The notes under the pieces: model-generated | What the model saw: the letters and a program-made list of their open reading frames with translations, nothing else | Database searches by the model: none | Told to the model about the DNA's origin: nothing | Made by a program: the position numbers and the translations under genes | Assembly (NCBI GenBank): GCA_043748535.1 | Contig: JAYTMY010000190.1 | Location: 1 to 16,977, forward strand | Reading direction: 5' to 3' | Length of the DNA: 16,977 nt | Source of the DNA: CAMCSH01 sp043748535 | GTDB lineage: Bacteria; Verrucomicrobiota; Lentisphaeria; Lentisphaerales; Lentisphaeraceae | Shown: positions 8,401 to 14,297 of the stretch, piece after piece | Position numbering within the stretch: position 1 is the first letter of the stretch | Layout of the letters: each line of letters opens with the position of its first letter

Positions 8401-8775
8401 GTCAAGCTTGTAATATTTACCTTGCTGAATGACCAGGCGATCACCGCTTTTGACGATGGGCGCATCATTCTCACGCTCAAAGCGGAATCCTGCGGTGTAG
8501 GCCGTGCCGTTGGCAGCGCTGAGCTTCAGGGCCGAATCGGCGTATTCGCTGCCGCCGTGAGTGAAGACCACATCTTGGAGCCGGAAGCTGGTGCCGAGGG
8601 AGACGACATCGCCTTCTTTATGGCCATCCTTGGTCGAGGAATATTTCAGCGCGCCGAAAAGAGTGGCCGCGGTCTGAGTGAAGAGCTGCTCCGAGCTGCC
8701 AAAGACCGAAGTGAGCTCGAGGCTTTTGCCTTCCATGAGGGTGCCGACTACATTGACAGGAGTGGGGATGGGCAT
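5452..8775 (-). CDS. Large secreted RTX metalloprotease, serralysin (M10B) type, with cadherin-like repeats
   Basis: 1107 residues with no N-terminal signal peptide. The first ~675 residues are repeated beta-domains resembling CSPG/cadherin-3 repeats, with recurring phrases of the type FTLQDVDDGRISIF, FTYQEIKDGLVQFIHDG and FTQSDVNASKVSYKAD. A zinc protease domain covers about 680-905: the zinc site HELGHGFDFSH is at 810-820 and the Met-turn VMSYF at 848-852. The M10 C-terminal domain follows (TIWDGGGSDTIDASKAL), then calcium-binding RTX nonapeptides at about 962-1008 (GGSGNDTIYG, GGKGDDTIYG, GGAGKD). The acidic-then-hydrophobic tail (DSDIVLV) fits a type I secretion signal. Export would need an ABC transporter, adaptor and outer-membrane channel, none of them encoded here. 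The order of beta repeats before the protease is unusual, since classical serralysins are about 450-500 residues. GAGGA lies 7 bases before the ATG. Codon use in the middle is visibly richer in A/T than in neighbouring genes. Confidence 0.93.
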   Translation of the reverse strand: MPIPTPVNVVGTLMEGKSLELTSVFGSSEQLFTQTAATLFGALKYSSTKDGHKEGDVVSLGTSFRLQDVVFTHGGSEYADSALKLSAANGTAYTAGFRFERENDAPIVKSGDRLVIQQGKYYKLDSRLLKISDSDSSADSINISLAFPENGGYLVYVNGEFRGSQQFSYREMMDNKVALYVQDLSKAGNINVQVDDGHDFGRGAIRVFHSEFATAKNILPTIATGAKQPIKFIKGGSTLITLSDESKIGSNWFKSNDNGTLAVDLKVKVLMTAVKSGYFMVDGKKTMDFTYQEIKDGLVQFIHDGTAKKPSFQFKLVDAMGATSNLFSSVSALGEQKFSTYEATVGGKKVILDNQAPEFFGKSYFTINPKTIHVDVNGRRTLDISEFLRVSDPDGHAVTLSVFSHSLVGGVVSIGEIDRQQHIYYDAAVQNFIGGDVIKILAVDDYGGRTLQAINISYTGGVPKVTANDFTLIEGVNVTLTLAMLDAIDTGDLPSDHSALVVTVSDLSAGLEFRKDGVAFSGSFTLQDVDDGRISIFSSSLLSPAFKFKVEDSDQYETDLVNANINVKSTVDGFVFTGDYFEVDAQAAVTVTNQMLNVDTAVDSSKIVYTWTGAIGGSFRMNGANVNSFTQSDVNASKVSYKADKSDVRYLNFIITNQVSGVTEEVAVNRYDRDELQPPASADADFGYHVTPWTSDVITYYFMKNGETSPYPSDFVQNVTAFSSSDKILVRAYLQQVTNLTGQKFAETQDILDSHFTFGRADLASQGLYGFCNFASDKKADKGGDMWLDNVAPEMADTTPGTVGNFVFTHELGHGFDFSHPYWGANSSVGQSDVGSGYSLYSNNQWTVMSYFSHPGYLADPTDLRSGTEYPVTYMPVDIKKFQEYYGVNNSYKSGNDFYYYNEINGNVMTIWDGGGSDTIDASKALSDSVIDLRPGFFSSIGGTNNLGIAYDCDIENVIGGSGNDTIYGNGSANNLSGGKGDDTIYGNIGDVMDGGAGKDLFITDGVFGSVTGGDGTDTLRLGEGRLNLTGTNISGVEILDLADSKAQFVALNADQLFAFAQIDGDASDLIDSSAFRLVGTQGEYSIYQWLNNSGDTIRIDSDIVLV

Positions 8776-8877
8776 GGGCTATTCCTCGAAGTTCTGTAAG
8801 GTTATGACAGGAAACAGGCTCCCCCAAAGTATCGGCGACCAGGATTTTTGCAAGATGGGGATTTGTCGCTTTTGTCA

Positions 8878-10125
8878 TCAATGTGTCTCCGGTAAGTCGC
8901 TCCAAGAGGTGGTCCAGCGCCGTGACAAGCGGACCTTGCCTTTATCCCGCGCTTGGGTGAAGCCTGCCGCCAGAGGTCGGAGACTATCTCGTCCAAGCTG
9001 TTGATTGAGCTTATCCACGGCGTTCATCAGGTCGCTGCGCCTCTGCCGCGAGCCTTCGTCGGAGTCAAGAAGGGGCTGCCAACAGGAGGCATCCACCAAA
9101 TCAAGGAGAATCACTCCAGCCTTTTTATAAAGACAAAGAGGCTGAGTCAAGCCGCGCAACAAGTCGCCACAGATTCGACTGAGACCCAAGCTGTCGTCGC
9201 TGGGCTCGGGCAAACGCCGGAAAGCCGCATCATGGCGTCCCGCCCCGCGAAAGGCGGATGTCTCGAGAAAGATCTGGATCGCCCCAGCCTTCAAACCGCC
9301 CTGGCGCAGCTTTTCCGCGGCGCGTAAAACATGGCCGATCAAGGCCGCCTCCAACTGCGGATCGCTGCCGCGCAGTTCGCCGGGAAAACTGCGGGAGACG
9401 CAAAGACTCTGTTTCGCCGGCGCCACTTCCTCGAGTTCAAGACATGATTCGCCGCGAAGCTCGCGGACACAACGTGCCACCGGCAAACCAAAACGCTGCC
9501 GCATCATCTCGGGATCGGCAGCCGCCAAATCCCAGGCACTGATCAAACCAAGCGCCCTCAGTCGCGGCGCCAGACGGCTGCCGATGCCCCAAACCTCGTC
9601 GAGATCGCGGCTTTGCAACAAGGCGCGCCGCGCCGCATCGTCATGCAATACCAGGACACCGCCGGGAAGCTTCTTCGCCGCGTCGTCTGCCAGTTTCGCC
9701 AAGGTCTTGCTCGGGCCGGCGCCGATCGACAAGGGGATGCCGGTGTTGCGCTCGACCCGGGCCGACAAGTCGCGGCAAAAGGCCTCGGGATTGGCCACGC
9801 CCTGAAGATCGATAAAAGCCTCGTCAATGGAATAAATCTCCACGCTCGGGCTCGCCTCGCGCAAATGCGCCATCACCCGCCGGCTCATGTCGCCATAAAG
9901 AGCGAAGTTGGCCGAAAACACCGCCACGCCTGCCGAATCGCAACGCGCCGCCACCTGGAAATAGGGCGCGCCCATCGCAATCCCTAGCTCCTTCACCTCT
10001 CGAGAACGGGCAATGACGCAACCGTCGTTGTTCGACAAGACCAAGACTGGTCTTGTCCGCAACGACGGATCAAAAACCCGCTCGCAGGAAGCGTAAAAAC
10101 TGTTGCAATCCGCCAAGGCGATCAT
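8878..10125 (-). CDS. umuC: DNA polymerase V catalytic subunit UmuC (Y-family translesion polymerase)
   Basis: 415 residues. Y-family polymerase that copies past DNA damage with low fidelity, acting with processed UmuD. Visible motifs are D6 and FYASCE (10-15, Y11 at the steric-gate position), VLSNNDGCVIARS (29-41), YSIDEAF (98-104) with catalytic D101 and E102, GIPLSIGAGPSKTLAKLA in the fingers/palm, and a helix-hairpin-helix with VWGIGSRLAPRL. The UmuC-specific C-terminal region is present. At the place where E. coli UmuC has its beta-clamp motif QLNLF, this protein reads QPLLD (350-354), so clamp binding may be altered. AGGAG lies 7 bases before the ATG. The umuD stop is nine bases upstream and overlaps this ribosome-binding site, a sign of translational coupling. 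Confidence 0.97.
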   Translation of the reverse strand: MIALADCNSFYASCERVFDPSLRTRPVLVLSNNDGCVIARSREVKELGIAMGAPYFQVAARCDSAGVAVFSANFALYGDMSRRVMAHLREASPSVEIYSIDEAFIDLQGVANPEAFCRDLSARVERNTGIPLSIGAGPSKTLAKLADDAAKKLPGGVLVLHDDAARRALLQSRDLDEVWGIGSRLAPRLRALGLISAWDLAAADPEMMRQRFGLPVARCVRELRGESCLELEEVAPAKQSLCVSRSFPGELRGSDPQLEAALIGHVLRAAEKLRQGGLKAGAIQIFLETSAFRGAGRHDAAFRRLPEPSDDSLGLSRICGDLLRGLTQPLCLYKKAGVILLDLVDASCWQPLLDSDEGSRQRRSDLMNAVDKLNQQLGRDSLRPLAAGFTQARDKGKVRLSRRWTTSWSDLPETH

Positions 10126-10134
10126 GGAAAACTC

Positions 10135-10518
10135 CTACTTCATCTTCCTCACCACCGCCCTCACCACGCCCCAGACCAGAGTATCGGCATCCAGTGGGAA
10201 AGGTGGCATCGGCGTCGGACTTTCGGCGACGAGCCAGGGGCGCCCTTGGCGATCGTGACGAAAGCGTTTGACGGTGAAGCCGCCGTCAAGAATGGCGACG
10301 ACCACATCATTTTCTTTTGCGGTGAGTCCACGATCGACAAGAATCAGGTCGCCCGGAAGAATGCCGACACGCCGCATCGATTCGCCGCTGACCCGCAGCA
10401 AGAAGCTGCTCGCCGGCTGGGGATTGAGCCAAGCCTCGAGGTCAAGAGGATGATCGAGAAAGTCTTCGGCGGGTGAGGGAAATCCGGCTTGGATGTCGGC
10501 ATTGGCGAGAGGTATCAT
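10135..10518 (-). CDS. umuD: UmuD: self-cleaving S24 peptidase, polymerase V accessory subunit
   Basis: 127 residues. UmuD cleaves itself when stimulated by RecA filaments, and the shortened dimer joins UmuC. The cleavage site is A11-G12 (AGFPSP). The catalytic dyad is S47 (SGESM) and K84 (FTVKRF). The spacing from cleavage glycine to serine to lysine equals that of E. coli UmuD (G25, S60, K97). The arm before the cleavage site is only 11 residues instead of 24, so cleavage would remove very little. There is no helix-turn-helix, which rules out LexA. The ATG at 10518 lacks a purine-rich ribosome-binding site (it is preceded by CTCCTCTT), and a stop lies upstream in frame, so no better start exists. 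It is the first gene of the umuDC operon, behind a promoter and operator-like repeats. Confidence 0.96.
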   Translation of the reverse strand: MIPLANADIQAGFPSPAEDFLDHPLDLEAWLNPQPASSFLLRVSGESMRRVGILPGDLILVDRGLTAKENDVVVAILDGGFTVKRFRHDRQGRPWLVAESPTPMPPFPLDADTLVWGVVRAVVRKMK

Positions 10519-10546
10519 AAGAGGAGTCCCGGGCTTAAGCTTCTTG

Positions 10547-10569
10547 ATTTATGCTTATAAATATATGCT
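10547..10569. promoter_or_regulatory. Candidate SOS/LexA-type operator upstream of umuD
   Basis: Two overlapping symmetries occur in a short AT-rich island. One is a perfect inverted repeat, ATTTAT-GCTT-ATAAAT (10547-10562). The other is a direct repeat, TATGCT at 10550-10555 and again at 10564-10569. They cover the likely -10 region of the umuDC promoter, where a repressor would act. It matches neither the E. coli (CTGT-N8-ACAG) nor the Bacillus (GAAC-N4-GTTC) LexA box, so LexA binding is an inference from the SOS genes it precedes. A further palindrome, GCTTAAGC, is at 10533-10540. Confidence 0.45.
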
Positions 10570-10586
10570 CATTGAAAATTTGTCAA
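10558..10586 (-). promoter_or_regulatory. Sigma-70 promoter of umuDC
   Basis: On the minus strand a perfect -35 TTGACA (10586-10581) is followed by an AT-rich -10 region: TATTTA after 17 bases (10563-10558), or the better hexamer TATATT after 15 bases (10565-10560). It lies about 40 bases before the umuD start. The rest of the 192-base divergent gap up to 10710 shows no comparably clear promoter for the rightward operon. Confidence 0.6.
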
Positions 10587-10710
10587 GGTCCACGGCTTGG
10601 CTCGATCCTGAACAAGAGTGGCAAATCTTTCACTAAGCGCTTGCGGGATCGCCGGATGAGCTTACTTTTCGCGCCCCCTCCGTAATCAGCCAGTTGACGA
10701 AAAAGCCACC

Positions 10711-11214
10711 ATGGAAAAACTCCTCGAAATCCATATCGCCAAGATCTCCGAGTCCGGCCTGCACATCTGCGGCCAGACCGAAGAGGATATTCTCGGACTG
10801 CCCCATGATGGCCGCCTGCTGGAAGTCTCCCCTGCCCAAGTCGATCTTGTCATCACCAAACTCGGTGATGATGTGATTGCCCGCGGCGAGGCCGGCGTTC
10901 GCCTGAAATGCCAATGCGACCGCTGCCTGACGGAGTTCACCCAGGACATCTTTGCGGAAGACATTGTCGCGGTTGTCGACAAGGCTCCCGACGTCCTCGA
11001 CTTGACGGAGTGGGTCCGCGAGGATATCTTGATCAACTTTCCGCGTCTCTACCTTTGCACCCCCGGTTGCAAAGGTCTCTGCTTGACTTGCGGCCGCAAC
11101 CTGAATGACGGTAGCTGTGATTGCCACAGCCCGATTTCCTCAGGTCCGCTCGCCGCCGCTCTTGAGGGACTGAAGATCGCTGAACCGAAAAAACGAAGCA
11201 CGAAGAAGAACTGA
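10711..11214 (+). CDS. yceD: DUF177/YceD-family protein
   Basis: 167 residues. YceD-family proteins are small cytoplasmic proteins nearly always encoded just before rpmF and linked in the literature to ribosomal RNA/50S maturation; their exact activity is unsettled. The signature is the cysteine-rich C-terminal half: CQCDRC in the middle, then LCTPGCKGLCLTCGRNLN and CDC, matching the family's lC..gCkGLC..CG.nLN pattern and probably binding zinc. The tail is basic (PKKRSTKKN), as often seen. It is first in the yceD-rpmF-plsX-fabH-fabG cluster, with its stop overlapping the rpmF ribosome-binding site. Its own start (MEKLLEIHIAK) has only a weak purine stretch upstream. No frame extends further on the 5' side. 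Confidence 0.92.
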   Translation: MEKLLEIHIAKISESGLHICGQTEEDILGLPHDGRLLEVSPAQVDLVITKLGDDVIARGEAGVRLKCQCDRCLTEFTQDIFAEDIVAVVDKAPDVLDLTEWVREDILINFPRLYLCTPGCKGLCLTCGRNLNDGSCDCHSPISSGPLAAALEGLKIAEPKKRSTKKN

Positions 11215-11224
11215 GGACACTACA

Positions 11225-11407
11225 ATGGGCGTACCTAAGAGAAGACTCTCCAAGATGAAAACCCGTCGTCGCAAGGCTGCCAACGCCTGGACCGGTATCG
11301 ACACCCAGGGCTGCGCCAAGTGCGGCGCTCCCCGTCTCCCGCACCGTGTTTGCCTCGGTTGCGGCTGCTACGGCAAAGAAGGCCGCAAGGTCATCGAAGT
11401 CAACTGA
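11225..11407 (+). CDS. rpmF: 50S ribosomal protein L32
   Basis: 60 residues, the usual length. The N-terminus MGVPKRRLSKMKTRRRKAA is the classic L32 start. A four-cysteine zinc ribbon follows: C30 and C33 (CAKC), C43 and C46 (CLGC), with PHRVC between. It keeps zinc-binding cysteines, so it is the zinc-dependent form. GAGGA, overlapping the yceD stop, lies 7 bases before the ATG. plsX begins five bases after its stop, so ribosome and lipid genes are co-expressed here as in many bacteria. Confidence 0.98.
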   Translation: MGVPKRRLSKMKTRRRKAANAWTGIDTQGCAKCGAPRLPHRVCLGCGCYGKEGRKVIEVN

Positions 11408-11412
11408 TCGAC

Positions 11413-12423
11413 ATGATCATTGCCGTCGACGCCATGGGGGGCGACCACGCTCCTGCCGCTGTCGTAGAAGGTGTCTTGAAGGCTCTGCGGGAATACCCGC
11501 AGATCAGCAAGATCCTCCTCGTCGGCCAGGAAGAGCGGGTTCGCCCTCTTCTTTTGCAGCACGGACTGAGCTCCGACAGCCGCTTAGAGTTGATCCATGC
11601 CTCACAGGTGGTGGAGATGACCGACAAGCCGGCGGAAGCGATCCGTGGCAAGAAGGATTCGTCCATCGCCGTCTGCATGCGGCTGGCCAAGGAAGGCAAA
11701 TGCCAAGCCGTGGTTTCAGCCGGCAACACCGGCGCCTCCGTCGCCGCCAGCATCTTCAATTGGCGCACCCTGCCCGGCATCGACCGCCCCGGCATCGCCA
11801 CCCTCTTTCCCAATGGCACCGGCCACTTTGTCCTGCTCGACGCAGGCGCCACGGTCGACTGCACCCCCGAGCACCTGCTCGGCTTCGCCGTCATGGGCGA
11901 CATCTACGCCCAGCGCATCCTCGGCATCGCCGCACCGCGTATCGGCCTCCTCTCCAACGGCACCGAGGAAGGCAAGGGCAACGACCTCACCAAGAAATCT
12001 CATGAGCTGCTGAAAAAAGCCGGCTTCACCAACTACCTCGGCAACGTCGAGGGACGCGACCTCTTCGACGGCAGCGTCGACGTCGTCGTCTGCGACGGCT
12101 TCGTCGGCAACATCGTCCTGAAATCCTGCGAGTCGATCGCCAAGATGATGGGCAATGTCCTCAAAACCAATCTCATGAAAAACCCGAAACGCATGGTCGG
12201 AGCCTTCCTCGCCAAAAATGCTTTCGCTGAGCTCAAAAAGATCAGCGATTACACCGAATACGGCGGCGCTCCCTTCCTCGGCGTCAACGGCGTCTTCATC
12301 AAGGCCCACGGCTCCTCCAACTCCCACGCCCTCAAAAATGCCATCCGCGTCGCCGGCGAGTTCGTTGAACACAAGGTCAACGCCGCCATCATCGACCGCA
12401 TGAAGGAAATTCCCAAGCCATGA
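11413..12423 (+). CDS. plsX: Phosphate acyltransferase PlsX
   Basis: 336 residues. PlsX transfers the acyl group from acyl-ACP to inorganic phosphate, giving acyl-phosphate for PlsY and phospholipid synthesis; it is a peripheral membrane enzyme. Conserved blocks are IAVDAMGGDHAP (3-14), VSAGNTGA (101-108), LLDAGATVDC (141-150), LLSNGTEEGKGN (179-190) and VCDGFVGNIVLK (226-237). I chose the ATG at 11413 because MIIAVDAMGGDH is the normal N-terminus. The frame extends back to 11320 only by reading through rpmF. No good ribosome-binding site is visible, and the start is five bases after the rpmF stop, so translational coupling is likely. Its stop overlaps the fabH start as ATGA. Confidence 0.98.
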   Translation: MIIAVDAMGGDHAPAAVVEGVLKALREYPQISKILLVGQEERVRPLLLQHGLSSDSRLELIHASQVVEMTDKPAEAIRGKKDSSIAVCMRLAKEGKCQAVVSAGNTGASVAASIFNWRTLPGIDRPGIATLFPNGTGHFVLLDAGATVDCTPEHLLGFAVMGDIYAQRILGIAAPRIGLLSNGTEEGKGNDLTKKSHELLKKAGFTNYLGNVEGRDLFDGSVDVVVCDGFVGNIVLKSCESIAKMMGNVLKTNLMKNPKRMVGAFLAKNAFAELKKISDYTEYGGAPFLGVNGVFIKAHGSSNSHALKNAIRVAGEFVEHKVNAAIIDRMKEIPKP

Positions 12424-13409
12424 CTCTCCAAGGCCTCCGCTTCGCCGGCACCGGCTCCTTCGCCCCTGCCAAGATCCTGACCAATGACGACTTGTCGAAA
12501 ATCGTCGACACAACCGATGAGTGGATCGTCAGCCGCACCGGCATCCGCGAACGCCACGTCGCCGGCCCGGAAGAGACCACTTCGTTCATGGCCGCCGAAG
12601 CCGCCCGCCGCGCCCTCGAAGCCGCCGGCTGGGAAGCCACGTCGCTCAACCTGATCATCGTCGCCACCCTGACCCCCGACAAGCCCTTCCCCAACACCGC
12701 CTCGCTGGTCCAGGCCCGCATCGGCGCCACCGGTGCCGCCTGCTTCTCCCTCGAAGCCGCCTGCACTGGCTTCGTCTACAGCCTCGAAGTCGCCGCCGGT
12801 ATGATCCGCTCCGGCCTGGTCCAACGCGCCCTCATCATCGGTGCCGAAAAACTCACCTCGATCGTCAACTGGGCCGACCGCAATACCTGCGTCCTCTTCG
12901 GCGACGGCGCCGGCGCCGTCTGCGTCGAAGCCTGCCCAGATGCCGACAACAGCTACCTCGGCTCCTCCCTCGGCTCCGATGGCAACTTCCACGACCTCCT
13001 GCACACCCCGATCGGCGGCTGCGCCGAACCGCTCACCGCAGACAACGCCAGCGATCCCCGCCGCTACCTCGTCATGGAAGGCAAACAGGTCTTCAACATC
13101 GCCGTGCGCAGCATGGTCTCCGCCGCCGAACGCGCCTTGACCAAGGCCGGTCTCGCCGGCACCGATCTCGACCTGCTCATCCCGCACCAGGCCAACCTGC
13201 GCATCATCGAAGCGATCGCCGAACGCGTCTCCACCCCTCGCGAACGCGTCTACGTCAACCTCGACCGCTACGGCAACACCTCCGCCGCCTCCATCCCCAT
13301 CGCCTTCGACGAAGCCGTCCGCAACGGCCGCGTCAAGCGCGGCGACAAGGTCCTCTTCGTCGGCTTCGGCGGCGGCTTCACCTACGGCGCCTCGGTCATC
13401 CGTTACTGA
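12420..13409 (+). CDS. fabH: Beta-ketoacyl-ACP synthase III (KAS III)
   Basis: 329 residues. FabH condenses acetyl-CoA (or another primer) with malonyl-ACP to start fatty-acid chains. The catalytic triad is intact: C115 (EAACTGF), H256 (IPHQANLR) and N286 (YGNTSAAS). Other signatures are DEWIVSRTGIRERH near the N-terminus and the C-terminal VGFGGGFTYGA. The ATG overlaps the plsX stop by four bases. Codon use is extreme for C in the third position. The conserved neighbour fabD is absent; a 57-base gap with a 7-bp tandem repeat leads to fabG. Confidence 0.98.
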   Translation: MTLQGLRFAGTGSFAPAKILTNDDLSKIVDTTDEWIVSRTGIRERHVAGPEETTSFMAAEAARRALEAAGWEATSLNLIIVATLTPDKPFPNTASLVQARIGATGAACFSLEAACTGFVYSLEVAAGMIRSGLVQRALIIGAEKLTSIVNWADRNTCVLFGDGAGAVCVEACPDADNSYLGSSLGSDGNFHDLLHTPIGGCAEPLTADNASDPRRYLVMEGKQVFNIAVRSMVSAAERALTKAGLAGTDLDLLIPHQANLRIIEAIAERVSTPRERVYVNLDRYGNTSAASIPIAFDEAVRNGRVKRGDKVLFVGFGGGFTYGASVIRY

Positions 13410-13417
13410 GCTTCGTG

Positions 13418-13452
13418 CTTAATTCTTAATTCTTAATTCTTAATTCTTAATT
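13418..13452 (+). repeat. Tandem repeat: five perfect copies of CTTAATT
   Basis: Five identical 7-bp units fill most of the fabH-fabG gap. They end 14 bases before the fabG ATG and 4 bases before its AGGAG ribosome-binding site. The tract is strongly AT-rich in a GC-rich setting. It is preceded by AGCTTCGTGCTT (13409-13420), similar to the flank of the CGATATCG arrays further right. Such tracts can gain or lose units by slippage. Confidence 0.97.
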
Positions 13453-13466
13453 GCCAGGAGTCCCCC

Positions 13467-14210
13467 ATGCGTCTCAAAGATAAAGTTGTCATCGTCACCG
13501 GCGGTTCCCGCGGCATCGGCCTCGCCCTCGTCCGCCGCCTCCTCGCGGAAGGCGCAAAAGTCGCCTTCACCGGCACCCGTCAGGAATCCCTCGACAAGGC
13601 CATCGCCGCCCTCGGCGATAGTGCTGCCAACGCCAAAGGCTATGTCCTCGACGTCGCCCAGTCGGCCGCCTGCGAAGCCATGGTCAAACAAGTCATCACT
13701 GACCTCGGCGCAGTTCATGTCCTGGTCAACAACGCCGGCATCACCAAAGACACCCTGATGATGCGGATGAAGGAAGAAGACTGGGACAGCGTCATCGACA
13801 CCAACCTCAAGGGCGCCTTCAACTGCCTCAAGGCCGTCACCCGCCCGATGATGGGCCAACGCTGGGGCCGGATCATCAACATCTCCTCCGTCGTCGGCCT
13901 GATGGGCAACGCCGGCCAGGTCAACTACGCCGCTTCGAAAGCCGGCATGCTCGGCATGACCAAGGCCGCCGCCAAGGAACTCGCCTCGCGCAACATCACC
14001 GTCAACGCCATCGCCCCCGGCTTCATCGCCTCGGACATGACCGAAGTGATCGCCGAAGACGCGAAAAAAGCCTACCTCAGCGCCATCCCCCTCAACCGCT
14101 TCGGCACCGGCGACGAAATCGCCTCCGCCGTCGTCTTCCTCGCTTCCGACGACTCGGCCTACATCACCGGTCAGACCCTCAATGTCGACGGCGGCATGGT
14201 GATGCAGTAA
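13467..14210 (+). CDS. fabG: 3-oxoacyl-ACP reductase FabG
   Basis: 247 residues, classical short-chain dehydrogenase/reductase. It reduces beta-ketoacyl-ACP with NADPH in the elongation cycle. Visible features are the nucleotide-binding glycine motif TGGSRGIG (11-18), NNAG (88-91), N113, and the catalytic S141, Y154 and K158 (ISSVVG, YAASK). The family hallmarks APGFIASDMT and ITGQTLNVDGGM are near the C-terminus, so true FabG is much more likely than a generic reductase. AGGAG lies six bases before the ATG. Instead of acpP and fabF, the next gene is a four-helix/zinc-finger protein, and a palindromic repeat begins 12 bases after the stop. The CTTAATT repeat just upstream could affect its expression. 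Confidence 0.97.
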   Translation: MRLKDKVVIVTGGSRGIGLALVRRLLAEGAKVAFTGTRQESLDKAIAALGDSAANAKGYVLDVAQSAACEAMVKQVITDLGAVHVLVNNAGITKDTLMMRMKEEDWDSVIDTNLKGAFNCLKAVTRPMMGQRWGRIINISSVVGLMGNAGQVNYAASKAGMLGMTKAAAKELASRNITVNAIAPGFIASDMTEVIAEDAKKAYLSAIPLNRFGTGDEIASAVVFLASDDSAYITGQTLNVDGGMVMQ

Positions 14211-14222
14211 AAAGCTTCCTAC

Positions 14223-14254
14223 CGATATCGCGATATCCCGATATCGCGATATCG
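14223..14254. repeat. Palindromic CGATATCG array, copy A
   Basis: Four contiguous 8-bp units: CGATATCG, CGATATCC, CGATATCG, CGATATCG. The 32-bp block is its own reverse complement except at the two central bases, so it can form a long hairpin. It starts 12 bases after the fabG stop and ends 43 bases before the next start, and is followed by AGTTTCGTTT (14258-14267). There is no proper U-run, so it is not a standard terminator. Confidence 0.95.
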
Positions 14255-14297
14255 ATGAGTTTCGTTTAGCCTTCATCCCCTCTCTGGAGATCTCCCC

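Noticed and set aside
7837..8799. 320-codon + strand frame inside the protease gene
   Set aside because: Antisense shadow of the beta-repeat region; it runs over the protease start codon and has no recognisable motif.
10519..10710. Clear promoter for the yceD operon in the divergent gap
   Set aside because: Weak candidates such as TTGCGG...TACTTT near 10645-10672 match poorly, so none is annotated.
11716..13187. Long - strand frames opposite plsX and fabH (11716-12513 and 12249-13187)
   Set aside because: Gly/Ala/Asp/Val-rich antisense of genes with intact active sites.
14223..14254. Ordinary intrinsic terminator after fabG
   Set aside because: The hairpin is strong, but no run of T follows directly (the next bases are ATGAGTTTCG), and the same holds for copies B and C.
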